Source: Candidatus Meridianibacter frigidus
Lineage (GTDB): Bacteria; Vulcanimicrobiota; Vulcanimicrobiia; Vulcanimicrobiales; Vulcanimicrobiaceae
Length of the DNA stretch: 64,000 nt
Reading direction: 5' to 3'
Assembly (NCBI GenBank): GCA_003243975.1
Contig: QHBJ01000034.1
Location: 1 to 64,000 of the forward strand
Below the pieces are notes generated by a model that worked only from the letters and a program-made list of their open reading frames with translations, made no database searches and had not been told where the DNA came from. This document shows positions 25,017 to 32,959 of the stretch, in pieces (position 1 is the stretch's first letter; the number at the start of each line of letters is the position of its first letter). The translations under genes were made by a program, and so were the position numbers.

Positions 25017-26270
25017 CTATCGCAGGTTGAAAACCGAAGCCGCTTTCTCCAGACCGTCCATCAAGGCGTCGACGTCTTCTTCGGAGTTGTACAGATAGAA
25101 TGACGCGCGTGCGGTTGCGGGCCAGCCCATCTTTTCCATAAGCGGCATGGTGCAATGGTGTCCGGCGCGGATTGCGACGCCCTCGGTGTCGAGAATAGAC
25201 GCAAGATCGTGCGGATGAACGTCGGAGAAATTGAACGAAATCACGTCGGCGACGCGATCCCTGTCATGTGGCCCGTAGACTTGCAAACCGCGCGTGGCCA
25301 GCTCGTCAAACCGCGCGAAGGCATAACACATAAGGGAGCGCTCGTGGGCCCGAACCCACTCCATGTCGAGTCCTTGCAGATAATCGACGGCCGCGCCCAG
25401 GCCGATAGCGCCCGCCACGTTGCCCGTGCCGGCTTCAAACTTCCACGGCAGCTCGTTGAAGGTCGTGCCTTCGTACGTCACCTTCTTGATCATGTCGCCG
25501 CCAGCGAGGAACGGCGGCATTTTCTCCAGCAACGCACGTTTGCCGTATAAGAATCCGATGCCGGTCGGTCCGCACATTTTGTGGCCGCTCGCCGCAAAAA
25601 AATCGGCATCTAACGCCTGCACGTCTACCGGCATATTGGGCGCAGACTGCGCGCCGTCCACCAGGACGATGGCCCCGACGGCGTGCGCGCGCGGAATGAT
25701 GATCTCCAGCGGTGCGATGGTCCCCAGCGAGTTGCTCACGTGCGAGAGCGCGACCAGTTTGACGCCACTTAAGAGCTCGTCAAGCTTATCCAAAACATGC
25801 TCACCCCGACCGTCCACCGGAATGTACCGCAGTTGTGCTCCCGTGCGCTCCGCGAGCACCTGCCAGGGCACCAGGTTGGAGTGGTGTTCGAGCTGTGTTG
25901 TGAGGATTGCGTCGCCGGGCTTGAGGTTTTGCAGTCCCCACGAGTGGCTTACCAAGTTGATGGATTCAGTTGCGCCGCGCGTGAAGATCAGTTCGGCGCT
26001 CTGCGGCGCATTGATGAAGGCCGCGACCTTGGCGCGCGCATCTTCAAAGGCCGTCGTCGCACGCTCGGCGATTTCGTAGACGCCGCGATGAATATTGGCG
26101 TTGTAGCTGCTGTAGTACTCGACCAGCGCGTCGATCACGACTTGCGGCTTTTGTGAGGTGGCCGCAGAATCAAGGTATATCAGACGTTTTCCGCGGCGCG
26201 TCCGCTTGGCCAGAATCGGAAAGTCAGCGATGATGCGTCTTAGCTTCAAGTCGGGCGGCGAGGCAATCAC
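25017..26270 (-). CDS. sufS: Cysteine desulfurase SufS
   Basis: 417 residues, type II group. PLP fold signatures: YLDSAATSQKP near the N-terminus, the PLP lysine in ASGHKMCGPTGIG and the catalytic cysteine in IRAGHHCTMPL. It takes sulfur from cysteine and hands it to SufU. The start overlaps sufD by 4 bases (ATGA type), confirming the operon. Confidence 0.95.
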   Translation of the reverse strand: MIASPPDLKLRRIIADFPILAKRTRRGKRLIYLDSAATSQKPQVVIDALVEYYSSYNANIHRGVYEIAERATTAFEDARAKVAAFINAPQSAELIFTRGATESINLVSHSWGLQNLKPGDAILTTQLEHHSNLVPWQVLAERTGAQLRYIPVDGRGEHVLDKLDELLSGVKLVALSHVSNSLGTIAPLEIIIPRAHAVGAIVLVDGAQSAPNMPVDVQALDADFFAASGHKMCGPTGIGFLYGKRALLEKMPPFLAGGDMIKKVTYEGTTFNELPWKFEAGTGNVAGAIGLGAAVDYLQGLDMEWVRAHERSLMCYAFARFDELATRGLQVYGPHDRDRVADVISFNFSDVHPHDLASILDTEGVAIRAGHHCTMPLMEKMGWPATARASFYLYNSEEDVDALMDGLEKAASVFNLR

Positions 26271-27439
26271 GCGGTCACCTTGGCTTCCAGAGCTGCGCGC
26301 ACGCGATCGCGCACGCCTTGCGACGAGAAGCGCTCAATCACCGGCTCGAAAAAACCCAATGCGATCATCTTTTCAGCGGCGCAGCGCTCCAGCCCACGGC
26401 TGATCATGTAGAAGAGCTGGTCTTCATCGATCGCGCCGACCGTGGCACCGTGAAAGGCCTTCACATCATTGGCATCGATCTCTAAGGCCGGCACCGAATC
26501 GATGTGCGCATCCTTGGAGAGCAGCAGCGCATCGTCTTTGAGGTTGGCCTCGGTGCCGTGGGCGCTCGGCTGGATGCGGATGTTTCCAAGATAGCGTGCC
26601 TGCCCCGCGCCGCTGGCCGCCGACTTCACCAGCGTCGTCGAGCGGCTTTCACCGACGCGGTGGTCGACCGTCGTAGTCAAATCGACGTGCTGATCGTCGT
26701 GCGGAAAGAACAGAGCGTCGATCTCTGCTTCGATTCCGGTTGCGTTGCAAAGAACGTCGATGCTGGAAACGCAGAGGTGCGCGCCGAGGTCCGCCGTCGC
26801 CCAAGTGATCGCGGCGTCTTTTTGCGGTGCGGCGATCCGGCTCGAAAAGGTTTGCGCGTCGGACGGCAATTCTTGCACCGAGGCATACCGGACCCGCGCG
26901 CCCTCCTTGGCGTGCACTTCGCACAAGGCGGCCACGAAACAGCCGTCCGATCCCCTTATGCTTTCAACGATGTCGACTTGCGAACGTTCTTCGGCGATCA
27001 CCAGCGTATATGGAAAGACCGCGCCGTTTTGAGCGCGGTATGAAATTTGAATGGGCTCTTCGGCGATTGTGCCGGCGGGAACGTACAGCAATGCACCCCC
27101 GTTGACGAACGCATGCGTGAGTGCCGCAAACTTTCCATGTGCGAGGCCGAACCATGGGAGTGTCGTGCCATACCGTTCGAAAGCCTCGGCAAGTTGGATG
27201 CACACCACACCCGGCGGCAAGCTCGCCGGCAACTTGACCTCCAGCGTCCCTAATTCGTGCCCCGAGATATCCAATTTGTCGAGGTCGATCTTCCAGTAAC
27301 GTCCCGGACGTTCGCGTCCGGAAGGCGTGCGCAAGTACATCGCGTAGGCATCCAAACGCTCTTTACGGTCGACATAATACGGAAGGATGCTCGCTACAAG
27401 AACGTCTTCGTTCAGCCGGGCTGCGAGCGTTTCAGGCAT
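26267..27439 (-). CDS. sufD: SufD (SufB/SufD-family scaffold subunit)
   Basis: 390 residues from ATG 27439, which lies 7 bases inside the sufC end; an in-frame extension upstream was rejected because it is antisense-like sequence within sufC. The C-terminal core LEIDANDVKAFHGATVGAID then EDQLFYMISRGL is the SufB/D signature, and the DVK-HGAT form is closer to SufD. It forms a scaffold complex with SufC. A separate sufB is not present here, which is unusual: the family scaffold normally needs SufB, so it must be elsewhere or this protein serves both roles. Confidence 0.88.
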   Translation of the reverse strand: MPETLAARLNEDVLVASILPYYVDRKERLDAYAMYLRTPSGRERPGRYWKIDLDKLDISGHELGTLEVKLPASLPPGVVCIQLAEAFERYGTTLPWFGLAHGKFAALTHAFVNGGALLYVPAGTIAEEPIQISYRAQNGAVFPYTLVIAEERSQVDIVESIRGSDGCFVAALCEVHAKEGARVRYASVQELPSDAQTFSSRIAAPQKDAAITWATADLGAHLCVSSIDVLCNATGIEAEIDALFFPHDDQHVDLTTTVDHRVGESRSTTLVKSAASGAGQARYLGNIRIQPSAHGTEANLKDDALLLSKDAHIDSVPALEIDANDVKAFHGATVGAIDEDQLFYMISRGLERCAAEKMIALGFFEPVIERFSSQGVRDRVRAALEAKVTA

Positions 27440-28202
27440 GCAGCGCCGTCTCTTCGCGAATGGTGTCATAGCCGCTGCGTTCGATCTCGTTTGCAAGTTC
27501 CGGACCGCCTTCTTTGACGATCCGGCCATCGATCATGATATGCACACGGTCGGCTTTGATGTATTGCAGGATGCGCGGATAGTGCGTGATGATCAAGAAG
27601 CCGGTGTGGTTGCTGCTCGGGTCCGCGCGCATCGCGTTCACGGACTCTCCGACCGCCTTGAGCGCGTCCACGTCAAGTCCCGAATCGGTTTCGTCCATGA
27701 CGGCGTATTTGGGACCCAGCACCGCTAACTGCAGCATCTCCAGGCGCTTCTTTTCACCGCCCGAAAAGCCGTCGTTCAAGTAACGCCCCAAGAACGAGAT
27801 ATCCATGTCGAGCAAGTCCATCTTCTCCATGACCAGTTGACGAAATTTCGCCGGCGGCAAGTCGCCCGGTTTGACCGCGTTGCGCGTGGCCAGCAGAAAG
27901 TTGGAAACTTTGATGCCCGGAATTGCCGCCGGATATTGAAAGGAAAGGAAGAGACCGGCTTTCGCGCGCTTATCGGCAGACATCGCGAAGAGATCCTGGC
28001 CGTCCAAGGTGGCGCTTCCGGAGACGACCGCGTAGCGGGGATGGCCGGTCAATGCGAATGCCAGCGTGGATTTGCCGCTTCCATTGGGTCCCATGAGTGC
28101 GTGGACTCTGCCCGGCTCGACGGCCAGGTTAATTCCCTTGAGAATTTCGTTCTCGGCGACGTTCACGCGCAAGTCGGTAATACGAAGGCCCGAATGGGAC
28201 AC
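27432..28202 (-). CDS. sufC: SufC ATPase of the Fe-S assembly complex
   Basis: 256 residues, ABC-type cytoplasmic ATPase: Walker A GPNGSGKST, signature FSGGEKKR, Walker B YAVMDETDSGLD, with the Asp/Glu region intact. It powers the SufBCD scaffold. The start is GTG 28202. It is first in the operon, 105 bases from the divergent SufR-like gene, so the promoter lies in that gap. Confidence 0.95.
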   Translation of the reverse strand: MSHSGLRITDLRVNVAENEILKGINLAVEPGRVHALMGPNGSGKSTLAFALTGHPRYAVVSGSATLDGQDLFAMSADKRAKAGLFLSFQYPAAIPGIKVSNFLLATRNAVKPGDLPPAKFRQLVMEKMDLLDMDISFLGRYLNDGFSGGEKKRLEMLQLAVLGPKYAVMDETDSGLDVDALKAVGESVNAMRADPSSNHTGFLIITHYPRILQYIKADRVHIMIDGRIVKEGGPELANEIERSGYDTIREETALHA

Positions 28203-28307
28203 GCTGATGGCTCCTTAAAGCTGACTGGGATTTCATCGTACGGGTCCAAGCGAAGAAAGTCAAGGAAACTCTGGACTATCTTTCCGTTTCGTGATACGCT
28301 GGCCCAA

Positions 28308-28934
28308 ATGCAGGCAGACCGGTTTTTCTCAAGCACGCGCGGCCGAATCGTCGAGGAACTGCGTCGGCGGGGGGCGGCGTCTGCCGTTGATCTAGCGCGA
28401 ACCTTCGGGCTTTCTCCCAATGCAATTCGGCAGCAGCTGGTGGTGCTTGAGCGCGACGGCCTCGTCGAAGAGCGTTCGGTGCGGCGCGGGCCGACCAAGC
28501 CGACTTTGGAGTTTTCGTTGACGGCTGCAGCCGACCGGCTCTTTCCGCAGCATTACGATCGCATGCTCAACGCCGTATTGCATGAGGTGCGGGAGCAGGA
28601 CGGCAGCTATGGCATCAGCCGCATCTTTGCCGGTATCGCCAAGCGGGCTGCAGCCAAGACGCGCGAGCGCATTCAGACGCCCGGCGTCGAAGGCCGGGCG
28701 GCCGCCCTCACGGATATGCTGCGCTCCGGCGGCGTGAATGCCGAGTATAACCTAATCGAAGGCGGTTTCGAACTACGCGAGCACAATTGCCCGTACGCGG
28801 CGGTGGTCAAAGAACATCCCGAGGTCTGCTCGGTAATTCATCAAGTTTTGGATGACGCAGTGGGCGGGGAGCACGTCCAAACCGAATCCCTTGCAACCGG
28901 CGGCAAAGAGTGCCGGTTCGAAGTGAAGGCCTAA
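28308..28934 (+). CDS. SufR-like winged-helix Fe-S regulator
   Basis: 208 residues. N-terminal winged helix (VDLARTFGLSPNAIRQQLV, VLERDGLV, then a basic wing). C-terminal cysteines form an Fe-S-like set: NCPYAAV, then Cys after 12 residues (EVCSV), then KECRF 27 residues later. SufR uses Cys-x12-Cys-x13-Cys-x14-Cys; here the third cysteine position lies in a GGEHVQ stretch, so only three cysteines remain. Divergent from the suf operon, as SufR is. Inference: it represses suf when it carries a cluster. The long upstream frame was rejected because it runs antisense through sufC. Confidence 0.85.
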   Translation: MQADRFFSSTRGRIVEELRRRGAASAVDLARTFGLSPNAIRQQLVVLERDGLVEERSVRRGPTKPTLEFSLTAAADRLFPQHYDRMLNAVLHEVREQDGSYGISRIFAGIAKRAAAKTRERIQTPGVEGRAAALTDMLRSGGVNAEYNLIEGGFELREHNCPYAAVVKEHPEVCSVIHQVLDDAVGGEHVQTESLATGGKECRFEVKA

Positions 28935-28945
28935 CGGAGAGCAAC

Positions 28946-29437
28946 TTGGATTTTCAAAAGTTTCAGCGCCTCGTGGAGGAGCGCACCGGTTTCAAAACCA
29001 TGGAGTCGCCGACCGCCAGCGGTGAGTACTTCAGCGACTCTTGCGGCGATCTATACAATTTCTTTTTGAAGATTGGCCCGGGCGCGGTAATTGAAGATAT
29101 TTCGTATTTCACAACCGGCTGCGGATTCGGAACGGCCACCTGCAGCTTGGTGGTTGATCTCGCCAAGGGAAAAACAGTGGACGAAGCCGCGGCGGTCACC
29201 GAACAAGAGGTGATGGACGAGCTCGGCGGCTACCCGGAGAAGAAGAAAGATTATCCGCAGCGCGCACTGGAAGCGCTGCATGTCGCGATCGACGACTACC
29301 GCAAGAAGGTCGCCGCCGGAACAGTTCCTGATTTTAGCGCGATGCTTGCCGCCCCGAGGCTGGCCGTGGCAGCTGGCTCAGTAGCCGCAGCGGCGCCGCT
29401 CAGCGACGACGGCAAAGTCCTCATCAAACTGCACTAA
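28946..29437 (+). CDS. NifU N-terminal-domain-like scaffold protein
   Basis: About 163 residues from TTG 28946 (GGAGA 5 bases upstream). Contains SDSCGDLYNFFLKIG and FTTGCGFGTATCSLVVDLA, the cysteine pattern of the NifU/IscU scaffold family, plus an unusual C-terminal Ala-rich extension of about 35 residues. Follows the SufR-like gene by 11 bases, so the two form a small operon divergent from suf. A second NifU-fold protein next to sufU suggests specialised Fe-S assembly or repair (inference). Confidence 0.8.
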   Translation: MDFQKFQRLVEERTGFKTMESPTASGEYFSDSCGDLYNFFLKIGPGAVIEDISYFTTGCGFGTATCSLVVDLAKGKTVDEAAAVTEQEVMDELGGYPEKKKDYPQRALEALHVAIDDYRKKVAAGTVPDFSAMLAAPRLAVAAGSVAAAAPLSDDGKVLIKLH

Positions 29438-29991
29438 CGGCTCAAGTCTAGTGGAACGACTGAGAGCGGTTGGTGGCGCGTCGTGTCTTTTTCGGGAATT
29501 GACTCAAAGAGCGTGAGCGCGCGAACGTACAGGTCGATCGGTGGAAAATTGGCGATGACGGGCAACGGGCTCGGCTCCTTGATCCGGCAGATGGTCAGGT
29601 GCACCATGTGCTCTTCTTTGAATGAAAAGCCCAAATTTCGGCAGCGATCGCGCAGATTGGTTTGGAGTTCCTCATACGCGCGCGGCTGCTTTCGCGCGCC
29701 GACCCAAACCACGCGCGGCCTCCGCTCATTTGGGAACGCGCCGGCTTTATCCAACCGCAATGTAAACGCAGCATGGGTTGCGGCACAATCGCGCATGCAC
29801 GTCTGAATTTCATCAATCCGCTCCGAGGGCACCCAACCGAGAAATGCCAACGTTATGTGGAGTTTATCGGCGCGTTCCCACCGCCCGCGCACCCCGCGTG
29901 CTTCTAAAGCGCGGCCGATCTCGGTGATCCGTTCGCGGGCGTCGTCATCCAGCGCGATACCGGCGAAGAGTTTGTTCTTACCGGATGGCAA
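29434..29991 (-). CDS. thpR: RNA 2',3'-cyclic phosphodiesterase (ThpR/LigT)
   Basis: 185 residues of the 2H phosphoesterase fold with both catalytic motifs HITLAFLG and HLTICRIK. It opens 2',3'-cyclic phosphates on RNA. The start overlaps the MBL gene by 14 bases. Last gene of a minus-strand operon; its end overlaps the NifU-like gene by 4 bases. Confidence 0.9.
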   Translation of the reverse strand: MPSGKNKLFAGIALDDDARERITEIGRALEARGVRGRWERADKLHITLAFLGWVPSERIDEIQTCMRDCAATHAAFTLRLDKAGAFPNERRPRVVWVGARKQPRAYEELQTNLRDRCRNLGFSFKEEHMVHLTICRIKEPSPLPVIANFPPIDLYVRALTLFESIPEKDTTRHQPLSVVPLDLSR

Positions 29992-30619
29992 GATAAGGAT
30001 TCGAGCGGCGTTCGATGCCGATGGTCGTGAAGGGACCGTGTCCCGGAACCACCGTCGAATCGTCGGAAAAATCCATGAGCTTGCGATGAATGCTCGCCAC
30101 GATGTCTTCCATCGACGTGCCTCCGAGGTCCCAGCGCCCGATTGACCCTGCGAAAAGCGTGTCGCCGCTCAGGATGGTGGTGCGGCCTGCCTCTGAGAAT
30201 TCGAAGCAAACGCTGCCCGGCGTGTGACCAGGTGTGTGCAGCACGTGGAGTTCGATGTTGCCGATGTGCAGCCGGTCGCCGTCTTGAAGGTCCGCGTCGA
30301 TCTTTACGACGGGCGGTGCTTTTGCGTAGCCAACCCATTGTGCTTGTAACGGAAGCGTCTGATAGAGCGCAAAATCCGCACGGTGCAAGAGTGCGCTCGC
30401 GGCGGTTTCCTCGCGCAAACGTCCCAGATCTCCGATATGGTCTATGTGCGCGTGGGTGTGCGCCAAGTACTTTGTTCGCAATCCCAACGAGCGCATCGTT
30501 TCCACTACTTGATCGACGCCGTCGCCGCCGTCCACCACGATCGCCTCTTTCGTGGTTTCATCAGCCAAGATGGTGCAATTGCAGGCGAGTGGACCTAGCT
30601 GCAAATGCTGCACGATCAT
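29978..30619 (-). CDS. MBL-fold hydrolase, glyoxalase II-like
   Basis: 213 residues. Metal motif HTHAHIDHIG, then LHTPGHTPGS, SGDTLFAGSIG and a final VVPGHGPFT, the pattern of the YcbL/glyoxalase II subgroup. Known members hydrolyse glutathione thioesters or related compounds; the substrate here is uncertain. Co-transcribed: it overlaps the flavin reductase gene by 4 bases and ThpR by 14. Confidence 0.88.
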   Translation of the reverse strand: MIVQHLQLGPLACNCTILADETTKEAIVVDGGDGVDQVVETMRSLGLRTKYLAHTHAHIDHIGDLGRLREETAASALLHRADFALYQTLPLQAQWVGYAKAPPVVKIDADLQDGDRLHIGNIELHVLHTPGHTPGSVCFEFSEAGRTTILSGDTLFAGSIGRWDLGGTSMEDIVASIHRKLMDFSDDSTVVPGHGPFTTIGIERRSNPYLAIR

Positions 30620-31104
30620 TTGCCCGTTTCACCCGGGGCCGTATAGGCGCCATTGAAATAGGTTAGGGGCAAACCGTCGGAAGTCGCAATCGAAAGCACG
30701 CGCCCGATGAAGATGCTGTGCGATCCGACGTGGTGTTCTTGGACGACTTCGCAATCGAGGTGCGCGAGCGCGCCCTTGATCACCGCGGCGCCGGTGGCGT
30801 CGATGGCATAGTCAACGCCTTCGAATTGGTTCTCGCGCAACTTTCCGGAAAACCGCTCGGCCAACGCCTGCTGACCGTTGCTCAGAATGTTGACGCAAAA
30901 AATCTTCGATGTGGAGATGTAGAGGTAACTGCGCGCCTGCAAGTTGATGCAGATAAGAACGGTCGGCGGCTCGAGCGAGACGCTTGCGAAAGCGCTGACG
31001 GTGACGCCACGCGGTTCCTCGTCCTTTATGCTGGTGACCACGGTAACGCCGGTGATGAAGTGCCGCATCGCGTCCTTGAGAGCGTCACCCGACACCTCAT
31101 TCAT
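30616..31104 (-). CDS. Flavin reductase-like FMN-binding protein
   Basis: 162 residues, split-barrel flavin reductase family: DAMRHFITGVTVVTS, RGVTVSAFASVSLEPP, and the C-terminal GSHSIFIGRVLS. Such proteins reduce FMN with NAD(P)H for a partner monooxygenase or act alone. Overlaps the O-methyltransferase and MBL genes by 4 bases each, so it is fully inside the operon. No monooxygenase is adjacent. Confidence 0.88.
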   Translation of the reverse strand: MNEVSGDALKDAMRHFITGVTVVTSIKDEEPRGVTVSAFASVSLEPPTVLICINLQARSYLYISTSKIFCVNILSNGQQALAERFSGKLRENQFEGVDYAIDATGAAVIKGALAHLDCEVVQEHHVGSHSIFIGRVLSIATSDGLPLTYFNGAYTAPGETGK

Positions 31105-31688
31105 TGAATGCGCGCCCCGATTCCTAACCCGGCGCCCACCGGAACGATCGTGGCATCCAGTGCGGGGTGATGCAAGAACGCTTCATTGAACGAGCGGATT
31201 ACCGCGCTGTCTTGCAGCAGATTGTTCACCAGGACCAGCCCCGAGCGCTTTAAGAGCGCAACGCTTAATTCCAAGTATGCTTCGTATTCCGTTTCCGCCG
31301 CATTGATGAAGACCATATCCATATTGCGCTGCGGGAAGACGGGCAATACTTCAAGGGCGGGCTGGTTGATGAATTCAACACTCTCGCGTTTGCCTGCCCG
31401 CGCGAAATAGGTGGCAGCGGTTTGGGTGCGCTCCATATCGGGATCGATGGTCCAGATTCGACCGGCGGGCGGCTGCGCCAACGCCATCCACAAGGTCGCG
31501 TAGCCATACGCGGTGCCGATCTCCAAGACGCGGTTCGCCTGCATACAGTGAACTAAGGTGGCGAGCAGGCGTGCAGTTGCGCGCGGCAGGACCGAAAGGC
31601 CATTGCGCTGCTCGCGCTGCTCGAGTTCGAGCAGTATCGCCGGTACGGCACGGTGCAGTTGCTCCAATTGGCCGCTCTCGTCGCCCAT
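31101..31688 (-). CDS. SAM-dependent O-methyltransferase (family 3 type)
   Basis: 195 residues. Motif I VLEIGTAYGYATLWMA, the acidic WTIDPD at motif II and the MDMVFINAAETEYEAYL motif typical of catechol-type O-methyltransferases; here INAAE replaces the usual Asp (metal-binding D...K) so activity may differ. Lies 26 bases after the urate-hydroxylase-like gene and overlaps the flavin reductase gene by 4 bases. Confidence 0.85.
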   Translation of the reverse strand: MGDESGQLEQLHRAVPAILLELEQREQRNGLSVLPRATARLLATLVHCMQANRVLEIGTAYGYATLWMALAQPPAGRIWTIDPDMERTQTAATYFARAGKRESVEFINQPALEVLPVFPQRNMDMVFINAAETEYEAYLELSVALLKRSGLVLVNNLLQDSAVIRSFNEAFLHHPALDATIVPVGAGLGIGARIQ

Positions 31689-31714
31689 GGCGTTCTCTGG
31701 CGGCGTCTGGGCGG

Positions 31715-32227
31715 CTAGCGCACGAAGACTTGCGCGAAGTGGCTGCTGCCCATAAAGAACAGCATCGGGATGGAAAGCATCACGTTCGCGCGCGACGCCA
31801 AGAAGGCGGTGCGGCGCGCTTTGACCTTCTCCTCATCCGTGGCGGGCACGATGCCGAGGATCTTCTTTTGATTCATCCAGATGAAAGTCCACACGTTGAT
31901 CAACATGATGGTGCCCAGCAGCGCGCCCAGGCCGATGGGGGCCATAGCACCTTTCAGCGTGATCGCTGCCAAGAAACCGTTCGTGCCTTCATAATTCATG
32001 GTACTTAAGAGTCCGGCGCCCATGATCCACGTGGCGACCGCCGACCAGCGGAAGAACAGCAATGCACGCGGCATGATATATTTCGAAATTGGTGCGGCCT
32101 CGCCCGCCGCGGTCGCTTCCTTCACGGCTTGCGCGTTGACGAAGTTGAAGAAGTAGAGTAGGCCGATCCACATGATGCCGGCCAGGAAATGAAACCACCG
32201 TAGCAGTGCGGGTCCCCAAATGTCCAT
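31715..32227 (-). CDS. Urate-hydroxylase (PuuD) N-terminal-domain-like membrane protein
   Basis: 170 residues with about five membrane segments. The start PALLRWFHFLAGIMWIGLLY matches the membrane domain of PuuD-type proteins, which normally carry a C-terminal cytochrome c domain; that domain is absent here. His residues in the first helix may bind haem (inference). The start is adjacent to the stop of the 38-residue peptide gene, so the pair is coupled. Whether urate is the substrate is unknown. Confidence 0.7.
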   Translation of the reverse strand: MDIWGPALLRWFHFLAGIMWIGLLYFFNFVNAQAVKEATAAGEAAPISKYIMPRALLFFRWSAVATWIMGAGLLSTMNYEGTNGFLAAITLKGAMAPIGLGALLGTIMLINVWTFIWMNQKKILGIVPATDEEKVKARRTAFLASRANVMLSIPMLFFMGSSHFAQVFVR

Positions 32228-32344
32228 CTAACCGGTCACCTGTGCAGCATGCGAATAAATCGCAGACGCCACGAAGTAGAGTACGATCGTGATGAGCACG
32301 CCGCAGATGATCGTGCCCCACAGCGAGTCTAGCGGATTCTTCAA
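32228..32344 (-). CDS. Small single-span membrane protein, 38 residues
   Basis: Read by eye on the minus strand: TTG start at 32344 with GGGAGG 4-5 bases upstream, then MKNPLDSLWGT, one membrane helix (IICGVLITIVLYFVASAIY) and a short C-terminus SHAAQVTG before TAG. The stop directly abuts the ATG of the PuuD-like gene. Size and context suggest an accessory subunit of that membrane protein, comparable with small CcoQ-type subunits, but no family is recognised. Confidence 0.7.
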   Translation of the reverse strand: MKNPLDSLWGTIICGVLITIVLYFVASAIYSHAAQVTG

Positions 32345-32469
32345 GGTCTCCCTCCAGGCGACGTGCCGATTCGGCACACTCTCTGTGCCGCTATTATCGC
32401 GCTGCAATCTCCATCTCCTCGAACCCGGTGCGGTCCGTATGAATCGGATGATGGGGTACTGGCCACTGC

Positions 32470-32813
32470 ATGAGGATCAGCGCGAAAGAGCGGCGTTCCC
32501 AAGATGGGTTTACCGTCAGGGAGGCGGTCATCTGCGTCGGGCTGATGTTCATTGTGGGTGCCGGCAGGGTAGCGGCGCTGGCCGGGATTGGAAAAGCCTC
32601 CGCAGGCGACCCCGGCCGGGCCGCGGCTCGAGCTGCACTGGCGCGCGCTTGCGCCATCGCTCAAGCCCTCTCGAAGTACACGGGCGAGTGGCTTTGAGCG
32701 GCAATTCTTGGACGGTCGAGATGCTCAATCCGAGCGGCGGGCCGATCCCGGTCACCTTTTCCGCGCGGTCCTGGGCGAGCGCGATGGTGCAATCAACGAT
32801 TCGGGATCCGTAG
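32470..32813 (+). pseudogene. Prepilin-like (type IV pseudopilin) gene with a 1-base frame break
   Basis: The frame from ATG 32470 has a charged leader and DGFTVREAVICVGLMFIVGAG, a type III prepilin site: Gly(-1), Phe(+1) and Glu(+5) ahead of a hydrophobic helix. It then runs helical to KYTGEWL and stops at 32697. Frame 3 carries on with VALSGNSWTVEMLNPSGG and IPVTFSA to TAG 32813, as a pseudopilin C-terminal part would. A one-base shift near 32687 joins them. Either a real frameshift, an assembly error or programmed slippage. Longer overlapping minus-strand frames also exist here, so confidence is moderate. No other pilus gene is nearby. Confidence 0.5.
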
Positions 32814-32959
32814 CGGAGGGTGAAGACGGTGGCGCCGTTGCGAGTTCTGACCGCGACGACACGCGTCTTCACGTGATCTATCGGAATGCGGGTGACGGGT
32901 CCCGAAATTCGGGTGACGCGTGGTCAACGCTCGGCTGGGCGAACTCGAACGGCAATGCG

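Noticed and set aside
32549-32872. 107-codon minus-strand frame (starts KTRVVAVRTRNGATVF)
   Set aside because: Plausible in its first 60 residues, but it becomes Arg/Pro-rich and overlaps the prepilin-like frame, which has a specific processing motif. Kept as an open alternative.
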